64,000 bases of DNA from Ralstonia pickettii (GTDB taxonomy: Bacteria > Pseudomonadota > Gammaproteobacteria > Burkholderiales > Burkholderiaceae), in NCBI RefSeq assembly GCF_016466415.2, contig NZ_CP066771.1, positions 992,001 to 1,056,000 of the forward strand. Reading direction: 5' to 3'. Of this stretch, positions 7,984 through 16,130 are shown one piece after another (the stretch's first letter is position 1; each line of letters begins with the position of its first letter). Position numbers and translations under genes: made by a program. Below the pieces are notes generated by a model. That model did not search any database. It saw only the letters and a program-made list of their open reading frames with translations, and had not been told where the DNA came from.

Positions 7984-8918
7984 TGCACAGCAAGACTTGG
8001 CTTGCGCCTGGCCCGGTGCACACGCTGCGGGCCGGCGCGTTGACGATGGACGTCGCTCCGGCGGCAGGTGGACGCATTGCCTCGCTGGCTTCGGCCGGCG
8101 AGGGCGGCCGGCGGGTCGACTGGTTGGCGCCGATGTCGGCCGAGTCCTTGCGCGACGGCTTCGAGGGGCTGGCATGGCCCAAGGCCGGCTGCTATCCGCT
8201 ACTGCCGTTCTCCAACCGCATCCGCGATGGGCGCTTTGAATGGGGCGGCCGCGAGATCCGTCTCGCGCCGCATCCCGGCCAGGCCCACGCCATGCACGGA
8301 CTGGCGCATGCGCGTGCTTGGACGGTGGAGCGGATGACAGCGTCGTCGATCGAACTCGGCTTGCGCTATGTGCCCGAGGCAGACAGCTGGCCCTGGCCTT
8401 TCACCGCAACGCAAACGCTGGTGCTGACTGAATCCGGGCTGGATGCCGTCATGACGCTGCGCAACGATGGCGACAGCAGTATGCCGGCCGGTGGCGGCTT
8501 CCATCCATACTTCGCACGCACGGCCGATACGCGCGTGCAGTTCGATGCTGCGACGATGTGGCCGACCGACGCCGGTGAAGTTGCCGTCCGCCGCGAGCCG
8601 ATCACGCCGCGGGAAGATTTTCGTCACGCCCGTGCATTACCCGATGCCGCGCTCAGCGTCTACTACAGCGAATGGCAGCAACGTGCGGTGGTGTCCCGCG
8701 CGGGCGGCGAGCTCACGCTGAGCGCCGATGACCCGCTCGACCACTTCATCCTGCACGCACCGGACGCGCAGCCGTATTTCTGCCTGGAGCCCATTTCACA
8801 TGTGGCCGACGCCATCAACCTGGCGGCACAAGGATGGGAAGGCACTGGCCTGCGCGCTTTGGCGCCTGGCGAGACGTTGCACATGCGCATGCAACTGCGC
8901 ATCGAGGCAATGGCCTGA
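7983..8918 (+). CDS. Aldose 1-epimerase (mutarotase) family protein
   Basis: The 311-residue protein has the galactose-mutarotase fold signatures: PFSNRIRDG near residue 80, HAMHGLAH near 103, GGGFHPYF near 170 and a late CLEPISH carrying the probable catalytic glutamate. Family members interconvert alpha and beta anomers of free aldoses, or act on hexose phosphates and odd sugars. Its start overlaps the porin stop by one base (TGATG), so translation is coupled. As the last gene of the operon it would handle the sugar freed by the GH31 enzyme, which fits glucose or a similar aldose. No signal peptide is seen. Confidence 0.85.
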   Translation: MHSKTWLAPGPVHTLRAGALTMDVAPAAGGRIASLASAGEGGRRVDWLAPMSAESLRDGFEGLAWPKAGCYPLLPFSNRIRDGRFEWGGREIRLAPHPGQAHAMHGLAHARAWTVERMTASSIELGLRYVPEADSWPWPFTATQTLVLTESGLDAVMTLRNDGDSSMPAGGGFHPYFARTADTRVQFDAATMWPTDAGEVAVRREPITPREDFRHARALPDAALSVYYSEWQQRAVVSRAGGELTLSADDPLDHFILHAPDAQPYFCLEPISHVADAINLAAQGWEGTGLRALAPGETLHMRMQLRIEAMA

Positions 8919-9096
8919 AATGCAACGCCGGCGCCGGCCTTTGGCGGTGCCGAACAGTTCCGCCTTGTCGGTCGCTGCTCAAGCCGCGGCCAACAAGGCA
9001 GCCCAGGCCGATCGGGCCACGTACAGCACGCCGCCTGCCGTATCCTGGCGTCGACGCGCGCGCATCGCTGCACCTCAGTTACACCTGCAAGCAGTT

Positions 9097-9177
9097 ATGA
9101 GGCGCTCCGCATTCTTGTGCTTGCTGCTGGCCGGCTGCTCAAACGTTTCGCAGGTCATTGAAACCCGGTTGGGATGA
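9097..9177 (+). CDS. Candidate 26-residue lipoprotein
   Basis: A very short frame encodes MRRSAFLCLLLAGC followed by SNVSQVIETRLG. This is a compact lipoprotein signal: two arginines, a short hydrophobic core and an LAGC lipobox with cysteine at residue 14. No good ribosome site is seen upstream (only GCAAGCAG). The mature part would be just 13 residues. It could be a genuine tiny lipoprotein, a remnant, or chance. The rest of the gap 8919-9210 shows nothing that can be supported. Confidence 0.3.
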   Translation: MRRSAFLCLLLAGCSNVSQVIETRLG

Positions 9178-9210
9178 ACGTGCCCGTGCCCGCGCGAGAT
9201 TGCAGAAATG

Positions 9211-9244
9211 AAAAAGGCCCGACAGTTGCCTGTCGGGCCTTTTA
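9211..9244 (-). terminator. Intrinsic terminator of tRNA-Lys
   Basis: On the minus strand AAAAGGCCCGACAG pairs with CTGTCGGGCCTTTTT across a four-base loop, with the T tract on the correct side for the tRNA-Lys gene that ends at 9250. The A and T tracts are symmetric, so it may also stop transcription arriving from the epimerase side. Confidence 0.85.
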
Positions 9245-9249
9245 AATAC

Positions 9250-9325
9250 TGGTGGGGCGTGAGTGACTCGAACACTCGACCTACGGATTAAGAGTCCGCT
9301 GCTCTACCAACTGAGCTAACGCCCC
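9250..9325 (-). tRNA. tRNA-Lys (CTT)
   Basis: The minus strand folds into a standard 76-base tRNA with encoded CCA: acceptor GGGGCGT/ACGCCCC, D arm with AGCTCAGTTGGTAGAGC, anticodon stem GCGGA/TCCGT with loop CTCTTAA, and T arm containing GTTCGAGTC. Anticodon CTT reads the lysine codon AAG. Confidence 0.97.
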
Positions 9326-9364
9326 GCGAAGAAACGAGAATATATCAACCTTTTTTGGATCGCG

Positions 9365-10291
9365 CTAGTCCCCTGCGCGAATTTTTTTCGAATCGACGCT
9401 GTGACTGCGTAGCACGTCGATGAATTGCGTGAGCCCGTGCGTGGGGTGCTTGTCGCGATGGCGCACGATCAGCAGCGGCCGGGCAATGCGCGGCAGGCCG
9501 CTGTCGACTTCCACCAGGCGGCCGTCACGCAGCGCGTCGGCCACCACGTGGCGCGACAGGCAGCTAATGCCGTAGCCGGCGGCCACCGTGCGCTGGATGG
9601 CTTCGGAATGCCCGAGTTCGAGTGCCACGTGCAGCGGCCCGACCACCGAAGCGATGCGGCTATCGACCAGTTCGCGCGTGCCGGAGCCGGGTTCACGCAT
9701 CAGCCAGCCCGCTTCGCGCAGCGCCGCATGCGAGACGGGTCCCGTTCCTTGCGTGAGCGGATGCCCCGGCGCGGCAACGATCACCATCTCATCGTCGATC
9801 CACGTTTCGATCTCTAATGCTTCGCCGCGGCACGTGCCTTCAATCAAGCCGATGTCGACCTCGAAACGCTGCACGGCATCGACCACGTCCTGCGTGTTGC
9901 CGATCAGCACGTCGAGCTGGCTGTCCGGCGCGATCTCGTGCCGGAAGCCCGCCAGCAGGGCTGGCAGCACATAGTTGCCGATCGTGCTGCTGGCCGCGAG
10001 CTTCAGGCGCACGTTCGGCTGGGCGGTCGCGTGTTCCAGCGCATCGGCGTGATCGAGCAGCGCCTGTGCTTGCGGCAGAAGTTGCCGGCCTAGCGCATTC
10101 AGATGCAGGCGCCGCGCATGCCGGTCAAACAACGGATGCCCGAGCGTGGATTCCAGCTCGGCCAGCGCCGCGCTGACAGCGGATTGCGACAGGCCAAGAG
10201 CTTCGCCGGCAGCGGTGGTCGTCTCACTCTGCGCGATGGCGGCGAAGACGGCCCACTGCCGCAATGTGACGCGAGGCGCTTTGTTATCCAT
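9365..10291 (-). CDS. LysR family transcriptional regulator (YeiE/CysB-like)
   Basis: The 308-residue protein has an N-terminal winged helix-turn-helix (about 8-65, with AAGEALGLSQSAVSAALAELE as recognition region) and a periplasmic-binding-like effector domain. The effector domain has the features of the CysB/YeiE group, such as STIGNYVLP and GSGTRE loops typical of sulfate- or sulfite-type ligand pockets. It is transcribed away from a YeiH-family transporter gene at 10384. The same LysR-YeiH pairing occurs in enterobacteria (yeiE-yeiH), so this regulator probably controls the exporter. The 92-base intergenic region carries two direct copies of GCATATCG (10343-10350 and 10357-10364) as possible half-sites. 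Confidence 0.88.
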   Translation of the reverse strand: MDNKAPRVTLRQWAVFAAIAQSETTTAAGEALGLSQSAVSAALAELESTLGHPLFDRHARRLHLNALGRQLLPQAQALLDHADALEHATAQPNVRLKLAASSTIGNYVLPALLAGFRHEIAPDSQLDVLIGNTQDVVDAVQRFEVDIGLIEGTCRGEALEIETWIDDEMVIVAAPGHPLTQGTGPVSHAALREAGWLMREPGSGTRELVDSRIASVVGPLHVALELGHSEAIQRTVAAGYGISCLSRHVVADALRDGRLVEVDSGLPRIARPLLIVRHRDKHPTHGLTQFIDVLRSHSVDSKKIRAGD

Positions 10292-10383
10292 AAAAGTGGT
10301 TGGAATTACGAAAATTACCTGTTTTACATGTTATCACGGCCCGCATATCGTTATGCGCATATCGAATAAGCAAGGCGGATGTG

Positions 10384-11487
10384 ATGACGACTGCGCAGAA
10401 ACAGCTGGCACCCTCGAGCATGGCGGCAGGGTTCGATGCGCGGACGCTTGCCAGCGTGACGGTGTTGTTCGGCTGCGCGGGCGTGGCCGTAGCGCTCGGT
10501 GCCATGCCGTGGGCGGAGCATCTGGGCCTGAGCGCATTAACGCTCGCCATCCTGCTCGGCATGGCCGTGGCTCATGTCCCTGGTCACCAGCGCTGGCTGA
10601 CGCCAGGCGCGATCCAGTTTGCGCGACATACGCTGCTGCGGGCCGGCGTGATTCTCTACGGCGCTCGGCTGACGCTGGCGCAGATCCAGGATCTGGGTAC
10701 GTCAGGCGTGGTGATTCCCCTGGTGGTATTGGCCGCGACGATGCTGGCCGGTACGTGGATCGGCACGCGCTGGTTTCGCCTCACGCGCTCGCAAGCCGTG
10801 CTGGTGGCGGCGGGCAGTGCGGTGTGCGGGGCCGCGGCCGTGCTGGCCGTCGCGCCGGCGGTGAAGGCGTCACCGCGTGAGACGGCCGTAGCAATCGCCA
10901 GCGTGGTCCTGTTCGGCACGGTCGGCATCTTTCTGTATCCGTGGCTGTACGCGCTTGTCGCACATGCCGGTGCGGCGGTCACGCCGGAACACTTTGGCGT
11001 CTACATCGGTGCAACGGTGCACGAGGTCGCGCAGGTGATTGCCGCCGCGCGCCCGCTGGGCGACGACGCCACCAACGCCGCTGTCGTCAGCAAGATGGTG
11101 CGCGTGCTGGCGCTGGCTCCGCTGCTTGTGGTGCTGGCATGCATGACGCCTGCTGAAGCGTCGGCTTCCGCTTCGGCGCCTTCCGAGGGTGCGCTTCGCA
11201 AGGCCGCCGGCCATGCCTGGAAGGCGATGCCCTGGTTTGCGGTGGGCTTACTCGCCGTGACACTGCTGAATTCCGCTGGTGCGATCCCCGCTGCGTGGCA
11301 TGCCCCCATTGATGCCATCGACACCGCCATGCTGGCCTGCGCGATGTTTGCCATCGGCACGCAAACGCATGTGCCGATGCTGCTGAAGTCCGGCGTGCGA
11401 CCGCTGCTGTGTGCCGCTGTGCTGTGGGTAGGTCTGGTGGGCGGCGGCGCGCTCATCAATGTGGGCGTGCGGTTGCTGATGGGCTGA
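10384..11487 (+). CDS. YeiH/UPF0324 family membrane transporter (putative sulfate exporter)
   Basis: From ATG 10384 the product is 367 residues with about ten membrane helices. It shows family motifs such as GLSALTLAILLGM, LLRAGVILYGARLTL and the GVYIGATVHEVAQVIAAA segment, a conserved histidine-glutamate region in the transport core. Proteins of this family are annotated as putative sulfate or sulfonate exporters on limited evidence. The reading frame extends upstream to 10300, but AAGGCGG about ten bases before ATG 10384 and the family N-terminus support the shorter form. It is divergent from a CysB-like regulator, which fits a role in sulfur compound stress. Confidence 0.85.
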   Translation: MTTAQKQLAPSSMAAGFDARTLASVTVLFGCAGVAVALGAMPWAEHLGLSALTLAILLGMAVAHVPGHQRWLTPGAIQFARHTLLRAGVILYGARLTLAQIQDLGTSGVVIPLVVLAATMLAGTWIGTRWFRLTRSQAVLVAAGSAVCGAAAVLAVAPAVKASPRETAVAIASVVLFGTVGIFLYPWLYALVAHAGAAVTPEHFGVYIGATVHEVAQVIAAARPLGDDATNAAVVSKMVRVLALAPLLVVLACMTPAEASASASAPSEGALRKAAGHAWKAMPWFAVGLLAVTLLNSAGAIPAAWHAPIDAIDTAMLACAMFAIGTQTHVPMLLKSGVRPLLCAAVLWVGLVGGGALINVGVRLLMG

Positions 11488-11540
11488 TCCGGCACCTGAA
11501 ATGACATGCGCAGAGGCGGCTGATTCTCTTCCATGGCGGG

Positions 11541-11565
11541 CAAGTCGCATCCGGTTGGCGACTTG
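11541..11565. other. Stem-loop downstream of the YeiH gene
   Basis: CAAGTCGC (11541-11548) pairs perfectly with GCGACTTG (11558-11565) across a nine-base loop. There is no T run after it. It probably marks the 3' end of the yeiH message by processing or weak termination. The downstream DUF899 gene likely has its own promoter (TAGTAT near 11600). Confidence 0.4.
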
Positions 11566-11634
11566 TGCGCCGCGGCTTTTCATTCGAGTGCGGCCGCCTA
11601 GTATGAAGTCCTGAGTCTTAGACAAGGGGCAATC

Positions 11635-12369
11635 ATGCAAGCGCATCCCGTCGTTTCAAGAGACGAATGGCTTATCCAACGCCGAGCGTTGCTGGCGCGC
11701 GAGAAAGAGGCCATCCATCTGCGCGACGCCATCAACGCCGAGCGCCAAGCGCTGCCGTGGGTCAAGGTCGATGCGGCATACGTGTTCGAGTCGCCGGAGG
11801 GCAAGAAGACGCTGCTCGACCTGTTCGACGGCCGCAGCCAACTGATGGTCTATCACTTCATGCTCGGCCCAGACTGGGATGCGGGCTGTCCGGGGTGCTC
11901 CTTCCTGTCCGACCATATTGGCGGAATGCTGCCGCATTTGAACCACCACGACGTGACGTTCGTCGCGGTGTCCCGCGCGCCGATGGACAAGATCGCCACC
12001 TACAAGAAGCGCATGGGCTGGCGATTCGCGTGGGTGTCGTCGTTCGGCTCGACGTTCAATCACGACTATCGCGTGAGTTTCTCGCAGGACGAACTCGCAA
12101 GCGGGTCGGTCGACTACAACTACGCGGCTACGCCACGCGAAGAGGCTCACGACGAACTGCCTGGAATGAGCGCGTTTTACAAGGACGAGGCGCGCAATGT
12201 CTTCCACACGTACTCGACGTATGCGCGCGGCTTGGAGGACATGGTTGGCACGCTGCTGCTGCTCGATCGCGCGCCGCTTGGCCGCAATGAAAACGGCCCG
12301 ATGTCATGGGTGCGCCGTCACGACGAATATGAAGACGCGCCGAACACGCACGGCTGCAGCGCGACGTAA
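11635..12369 (+). CDS. DUF899 family thioredoxin-like protein
   Basis: A 244-residue soluble protein of the DUF899 group, which has a thioredoxin-like fold. It shows the family landmarks: an N-terminal helical lead (WLIQRRALLAREKE), a beta strand plus LMVYHFMLGP, and GCPGCSF at about residue 85, a C-x-x-C placed where thioredoxins carry their redox pair. It also has the conserved D-H-x-G segment and a late tyrosine/histidine-rich stretch (FHTYSTYARG). Family members are described as dithiol-disulfide isomerase-like, but no reaction has been settled. The ribosome site AAGGGGCA is good. It stands alone, convergent with tRNA-Leu. Confidence 0.85.
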   Translation: MQAHPVVSRDEWLIQRRALLAREKEAIHLRDAINAERQALPWVKVDAAYVFESPEGKKTLLDLFDGRSQLMVYHFMLGPDWDAGCPGCSFLSDHIGGMLPHLNHHDVTFVAVSRAPMDKIATYKKRMGWRFAWVSSFGSTFNHDYRVSFSQDELASGSVDYNYAATPREEAHDELPGMSAFYKDEARNVFHTYSTYARGLEDMVGTLLLLDRAPLGRNENGPMSWVRRHDEYEDAPNTHGCSAT

Positions 12370-12408
12370 CACGCTGGTGCGGAGGAGGGGAGGAAGCGAC
12401 GAGGGGAT

Positions 12409-12499
12409 TGGTGCCCGGAGCCGGGATCGAACCGGCACGCGCCGATTAGGGCGCAGCGGATTTTAAGTCCGCGGTGTCTACCAATTTCACCATCCGGGC
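12409..12499 (-). tRNA. tRNA-Leu (TAA)
   Basis: The minus strand gives a class II tRNA of 91 bases with encoded CCA: acceptor GCCCGGA/TCCGGGC, anticodon stem GCGGA/TCCGC with loop CTTAAAA, a long variable arm (TGCGCCCTAATCGGCGCG) and T loop GTTCGATCC. Anticodon TAA reads leucine codon TTA. Confidence 0.97.
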
Positions 12500-12542
12500 A
12501 TGACGATCGGTGCAAACAATACACGCACCGATGCCACAAATG

Positions 12543-12571
12543 AAAACGCCCCGCACGAAGCGAGGCGTTTT
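12543..12571 (-). terminator. Intrinsic terminator of tRNA-Asn
   Basis: On the minus strand AAAACGCC(TCGC) pairs with (GCGG)GGCGTTTT around a small loop, seven bases beyond the CCA end of tRNA-Asn. It separates the Asn and Leu tRNA genes, so the latter is likely to have its own promoter. Confidence 0.7.
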
Positions 12572-12578
12572 GTTATTT

Positions 12579-12654
12579 TGGCTCCCCGACCTGGGCTCGA
12601 ACCAGGGACCTACGGATTAACAGTCCGGCGCTCTACCGACTGAGCTATCGGGGA
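12579..12654 (-). tRNA. tRNA-Asn (GTT)
   Basis: A 76-base tRNA with encoded CCA on the minus strand: acceptor TCCCCGA/TCGGGGA, D arm AGCTCAGTCGGTAGAGC, anticodon loop CTGTTAA, T loop GTTCGAGCC. Anticodon GTT reads asparagine codons AAC and AAT. Confidence 0.97.
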
Positions 12655-12764
12655 ATCGCTGCAACAGCGAAGAAATGAATTCTAGCTAGTTTCCGTTCTA
12701 CCCGTCAACACCTTTTTTCGCGATGCTCTACAAAAAGTGTGCGGGCAGGTTGGCTTGAGCGAGT

Positions 12765-13094
12765 TCAGCCGCGGTCGAGATACTGTTCCTTGTCCTTCAC
12801 GTCCTTCCAGTCGTCGGCGTCGGGCAAGGGTTGCTTGGTCTTGGTGATGGACGGCCAGCCGGCTTGCGCCAGCTCTGCATTGATGGCGATCCATTTCTGC
12901 TGATCGGCAGGCACGTCTTCTTCGGCGTAGATAGCGTTGACCGGGCACTCGGCCACGCAGACGGCGCAGTCGATGCACTCATCCGGATCAATGGTCAGGA
13001 AGTTCGGGCCTTCGCGGAAGCAGTCGACGGGGCAGACGTCCACGCAGTCGGTGTACTTGCAGCGGACACAGCTTTCGGTAACGACGTGAGTCAT
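12765..13094 (-). CDS. fdxA: 7Fe ferredoxin FdxA
   Basis: This 109-residue ferredoxin carries nine cysteines near the N-terminus at 9, 12, 17, 21, 25, 40, 43, 46 and 50. This pattern is typical of the [3Fe-4S][4Fe-4S] Azotobacter FdI type: the first cluster motif is altered and the second is a full CxxCxxCxxxCP. The acidic C-terminal extension ([11 protein letters not shown]...) is also normal for this group. It carries electrons at low potential in the cytoplasm, often in oxidative stress protection with a ferredoxin-NADP reductase, for which a candidate lies at 36662-37741. It is preceded on the minus strand by a TACAAT -10-like element near 13174-13179. Confidence 0.95.
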   Translation of the reverse strand: MTHVVTESCVRCKYTDCVDVCPVDCFREGPNFLTIDPDECIDCAVCVAECPVNAIYAEEDVPADQQKWIAINAELAQAGWPSITKTKQPLPDADDWKDVKDKEQYLDRG

Positions 13095-13272
13095 TTCGCT
13101 TGGAAGTTGATGCTAGGAATTCGTGGGGCGCGCGGTCCTGGATGCTTGGGCGTTTCCATACCGGCAATCTCGCATTGTAACGCACCGGCCGTGCCCGATT
13201 GCTGCGTCATCTTCGCGCCGTCAGACAGTTTTGGCATGTATTTATGCGTTGGCGCAAGGTTTGTCCAATCCG

Positions 13273-14967
13273 CTATTGCGCGTGCTCGATCACCATCTGC
13301 ACGCGCGTGATGCCATTGAACGTGTTGTTGTCGAGCCGGTAGGCCACGTACGCCGAGGCGCCGAGCGGCTCTGCGTGGTTGAACCAGATCGCGTCGAAAT
13401 GCTGCTTGCCGCGGCCGAGCTTGAGCTTCAGGTGCTTGTCTTTCAGCACCGCCTGCGATAGCACGTCGAACTCGCCGCAGAAGCTTGGCGCCGGAAAGCC
13501 CTGGCCCCAGACCTGGGTTTCGAGCAGCTCGACGAACTGCGGCGTGAAACATTCGGGGTCGGCTTCGCCATCGGTTTCGAGCACGCGCGAGAGCAGCGCC
13601 TCGGTCAACCATTCGCGGCCGACGGCCTCGAAGGTGGCGACGAATGTCTCGAAGCCGTCTTCACGCAGCGTGAGCCCCGCTGCCATGGCGTGGCCCCCGA
13701 ACTTGACGATCAGCCCGGGGCTGCGCTTGTGGACGGCGTCCAGCGCATCGCGCAGGTGGAAGCCTGGAATCGAACGGCCCGACCCCTTGATGACGCCGTC
13801 GTCGCCGGGCGCGAAGGTGAACACCGGGCGGTGGAACTTGTCCTTGATGCGCGACGCGACGATGCCAATCACGCCCTGGTGCCACGTCTCGTTGTAGACC
13901 GCGATGGTGTGGCGGCCGGCGCCATCGATGGCGTTCATGCTGTCGAGGATGGCGAGCGCTTCCTGCTGCATGCCGGCTTCGATCTCGCGGCGCTCGCGGT
14001 TCATGCCGTCAAGTTCAGCGGCGATGGACATGGCGCGGTCGTAGTCGTCGGTGAGCAGGCATTCGATGCCGAGCGACATGTCGGCCAGCCGCCCTGCAGC
14101 ATTCAGGCGCGGGCCCAGGCCGAAGCCCAGATCGAACGTCGACGCGCGACGTGCCTCGCGGCCGGCCACGCGGAACAACGCGGCAATGCCCGGACACATC
14201 CGCCCGGCGCGCATGCGCTTGAGGCCCTGCGCGACCAGCAGGCGGTTGTTGGCGTCGAGCTTGACTACGTCGGCCACGGTGCCGAGTGCCACCAGGTCGA
14301 GCAGCGCATCCAGGCGAGGCTGATCCTGCGGCGTGAACACACCGCGCTTGCGTAACTCCGCGCGCAGCGCCAGCAGCACGTAGAACATTACGCCCACGCC
14401 CGCCAGGTTCTTGCTCGGGAAGCCGCAGCCCGGCTGGTTCGGATTGACGATCACGCGCGCCTCGGGCAACTGCGCCCCGGGCATGTGGTGGTCCGTCACG
14501 ACCACGTCGATACCCAGCGCGTTGGCGGCCGCCACGCCCGCCACGTCTGCGATGCCGTTGTCGACGGTGACCAGCACGTCCGGCTTCTCGTGTGCGGCCA
14601 GTGCGACGATTTCGGGCGACAGGCCGTAGCCGTACTCGAAGCGGTTCGGGACGATGTAGCTGACCTGCGCGCCCAGCATGCGTAGGCCGCGCACGCCCAC
14701 GGCACAGGCGGTGGCGCCGTCGCAGTCGTAGTCGGCGATGATCAGCAGCCGCTTCTTGGCGGCGATGGCATCGGCGAGGTAGCGTGCAGCGTCGTCAATG
14801 CCCTTGAGTTGCGCCGGGGGCAGGAGGTCGGTCAGCTCGGTCGACAGTTCGTCGGGCCGGGCGACGCCCCGGGCGGCGAGGATGCGTGCAAGGACAGGGT
14901 GGATGCCGTGGCCGGCCAGCGTGGTGGCGGCGTCAGCAGAATGCGAACGGACAGCGATGCGGGTCAT
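13273..14967 (-). CDS. recJ: Single-stranded-DNA-specific exonuclease RecJ
   Basis: The 564-residue protein has the DHH phosphoesterase signature: DYDCDG at 79-84, DNG at 136-138 and DHH at 159-161, followed by the DHHA1 and OB-fold regions (GGHAMAAGLTL near 425 is the nucleic-acid binding glycine/histidine motif). RecJ degrades single-stranded DNA 5' to 3' in RecFOR recombination, mismatch repair and base excision repair. It starts 12 bases after the rpfE-like gene stop on the same strand, so the two are co-transcribed. Length agrees with E. coli RecJ (577). Confidence 0.96.
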   Translation of the reverse strand: MTRIAVRSHSADAATTLAGHGIHPVLARILAARGVARPDELSTELTDLLPPAQLKGIDDAARYLADAIAAKKRLLIIADYDCDGATACAVGVRGLRMLGAQVSYIVPNRFEYGYGLSPEIVALAAHEKPDVLVTVDNGIADVAGVAAANALGIDVVVTDHHMPGAQLPEARVIVNPNQPGCGFPSKNLAGVGVMFYVLLALRAELRKRGVFTPQDQPRLDALLDLVALGTVADVVKLDANNRLLVAQGLKRMRAGRMCPGIAALFRVAGREARRASTFDLGFGLGPRLNAAGRLADMSLGIECLLTDDYDRAMSIAAELDGMNRERREIEAGMQQEALAILDSMNAIDGAGRHTIAVYNETWHQGVIGIVASRIKDKFHRPVFTFAPGDDGVIKGSGRSIPGFHLRDALDAVHKRSPGLIVKFGGHAMAAGLTLREDGFETFVATFEAVGREWLTEALLSRVLETDGEADPECFTPQFVELLETQVWGQGFPAPSFCGEFDVLSQAVLKDKHLKLKLGRGKQHFDAIWFNHAEPLGASAYVAYRLDNNTFNGITRVQMVIEHAQ

Positions 14968-14979
14968 GCGGGATCAGGC

Positions 14980-16059
14980 TCAAGCGGCCATCGAAAGCGG
15001 GGAGAGCGCATCACGCAAGGTGCGTGGACGACTGAAGCGGCGCAGCCAGCCGAACGGGCCAATGGCGAGTTCACGGCGGGTGACGCGGTAGTGGGCGTAA
15101 TGCGAGTCGCCGGTCAGCACGAGCGAGACGGCGTCGATGCGGCCGTCCGCCAGCGCATCGGCGGCGGGGGAAAACCAGTCGCGATCGTAGGCGCGCAGGG
15201 TTTCGATCCAGTCGTACCAGTCGGCGGAAAGATAGGGCTTGCCGGCGTCGCCCAGCAGCGCGGCGGCGCTTGTGTCGTCGAACGGCACCGCGGCCAAGGT
15301 TTCGGCGCAGAGTTCGGTGGCGTGGCCGGCGTGGCATAAGCCGGCGAAGAACGGATCAGCGCCGATCATGCGCTCGGCAATGGGGCGGGCGTCAACCAGC
15401 GCGCCCTGGCCGAATAGCCAGACCGAGTTGACCGGCAGCAGGCCGCGCGCCTCGCGTGCCTGATTGACGGGGTGGTCGTACCACGTCATCTGGATCTCGT
15501 TCTGGAACTTGCGCCAGGCGCGCTCCTGCTCGCCCTTGTGCATCCAGATGTCGATGTTGTGGCCGGTGGCGCGCTGCGGGGCGGCGGCAATGAGGTCGCC
15601 AAAGGGCGAATCGGCGACGTACCAGCGCGCGGCGTGCATGGCATCGAGCGTGATCCCCATCTCGTCAACCAGGGGGGCGATGGCAGCGCGCAGGGCGTCG
15701 GCGTCGGCGGCCTCGAGGCGGAGCTGGGCTGGGTCGAGCATCACCAGATGGTCCCGGGCGGCGTGGATGTGGACCGGCTGCAGGCAGGCCCAGGTGCGCG
15801 TGTCGGCGGTGCCGCCGTCCGCCAGGCGCATGTAGGGCGCGGACGGCAGCGGAGAAATCGGCAGCCCGGCGTGCTTGGCCAGCCAGCGCTCGTGCGGCAG
15901 CGTGGGCAGGTAGGCGTCGTCGTGGCGCTCGCGCTCGGCCTCGCGCGCACGTGCGAGCAACCTTTCCAGGCCCGGCAAGGTCAATTGACGGTAAGCGTCG
16001 TCGGCCACCTCGGCAGCGGGCGCGCAAAACGGGACAATCAGGGTGAGTTCAGGAATCAT
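14980..16059 (-). CDS. RpfE-like conserved protein next to recJ
   Basis: From ATG 16059 the product has 359 residues, opening MIPELTLIVPF and rich in tryptophan, aspartate and alanine, with no membrane segment or catalytic motif I can name. Position and general features match the protein called RpfE in the Xanthomonas rpf cluster, which is also adjacent to recJ; related genes in beta-proteobacteria have been annotated as regulatory protein RpfE or, doubtfully, phosphoglycerate mutase. Function is unknown. The open frame continues upstream to 16179, but that would overlap the lolC promoter region, and no ribosome site supports it. It is divergent from lolC. Confidence 0.65.
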   Translation of the reverse strand: MIPELTLIVPFCAPAAEVADDAYRQLTLPGLERLLARAREAERERHDDAYLPTLPHERWLAKHAGLPISPLPSAPYMRLADGGTADTRTWACLQPVHIHAARDHLVMLDPAQLRLEAADADALRAAIAPLVDEMGITLDAMHAARWYVADSPFGDLIAAAPQRATGHNIDIWMHKGEQERAWRKFQNEIQMTWYDHPVNQAREARGLLPVNSVWLFGQGALVDARPIAERMIGADPFFAGLCHAGHATELCAETLAAVPFDDTSAAALLGDAGKPYLSADWYDWIETLRAYDRDWFSPAADALADGRIDAVSLVLTGDSHYAHYRVTRRELAIGPFGWLRRFSRPRTLRDALSPLSMAA

Positions 16060-16130
16060 GGCTCCGAGATTGTAAACTTCCGGCTCGTCGGCCAGTGAGC
16101 CGGACAAATCACACCCACGGGGAACCCCCT

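Noticed and set aside
6046-8175. A 709-codon open frame on the minus strand
   Set aside because: It lies opposite the GH31, porin and epimerase genes, is arginine/histidine-rich without domain features, and results from high GC in the antisense frame.
9250-12654. tRNA genes as possible integration sites for a mobile element
   Set aside because: No duplicated tRNA 3' end, integrase gene or shift in base composition was seen around tRNA-Lys, tRNA-Leu or tRNA-Asn.
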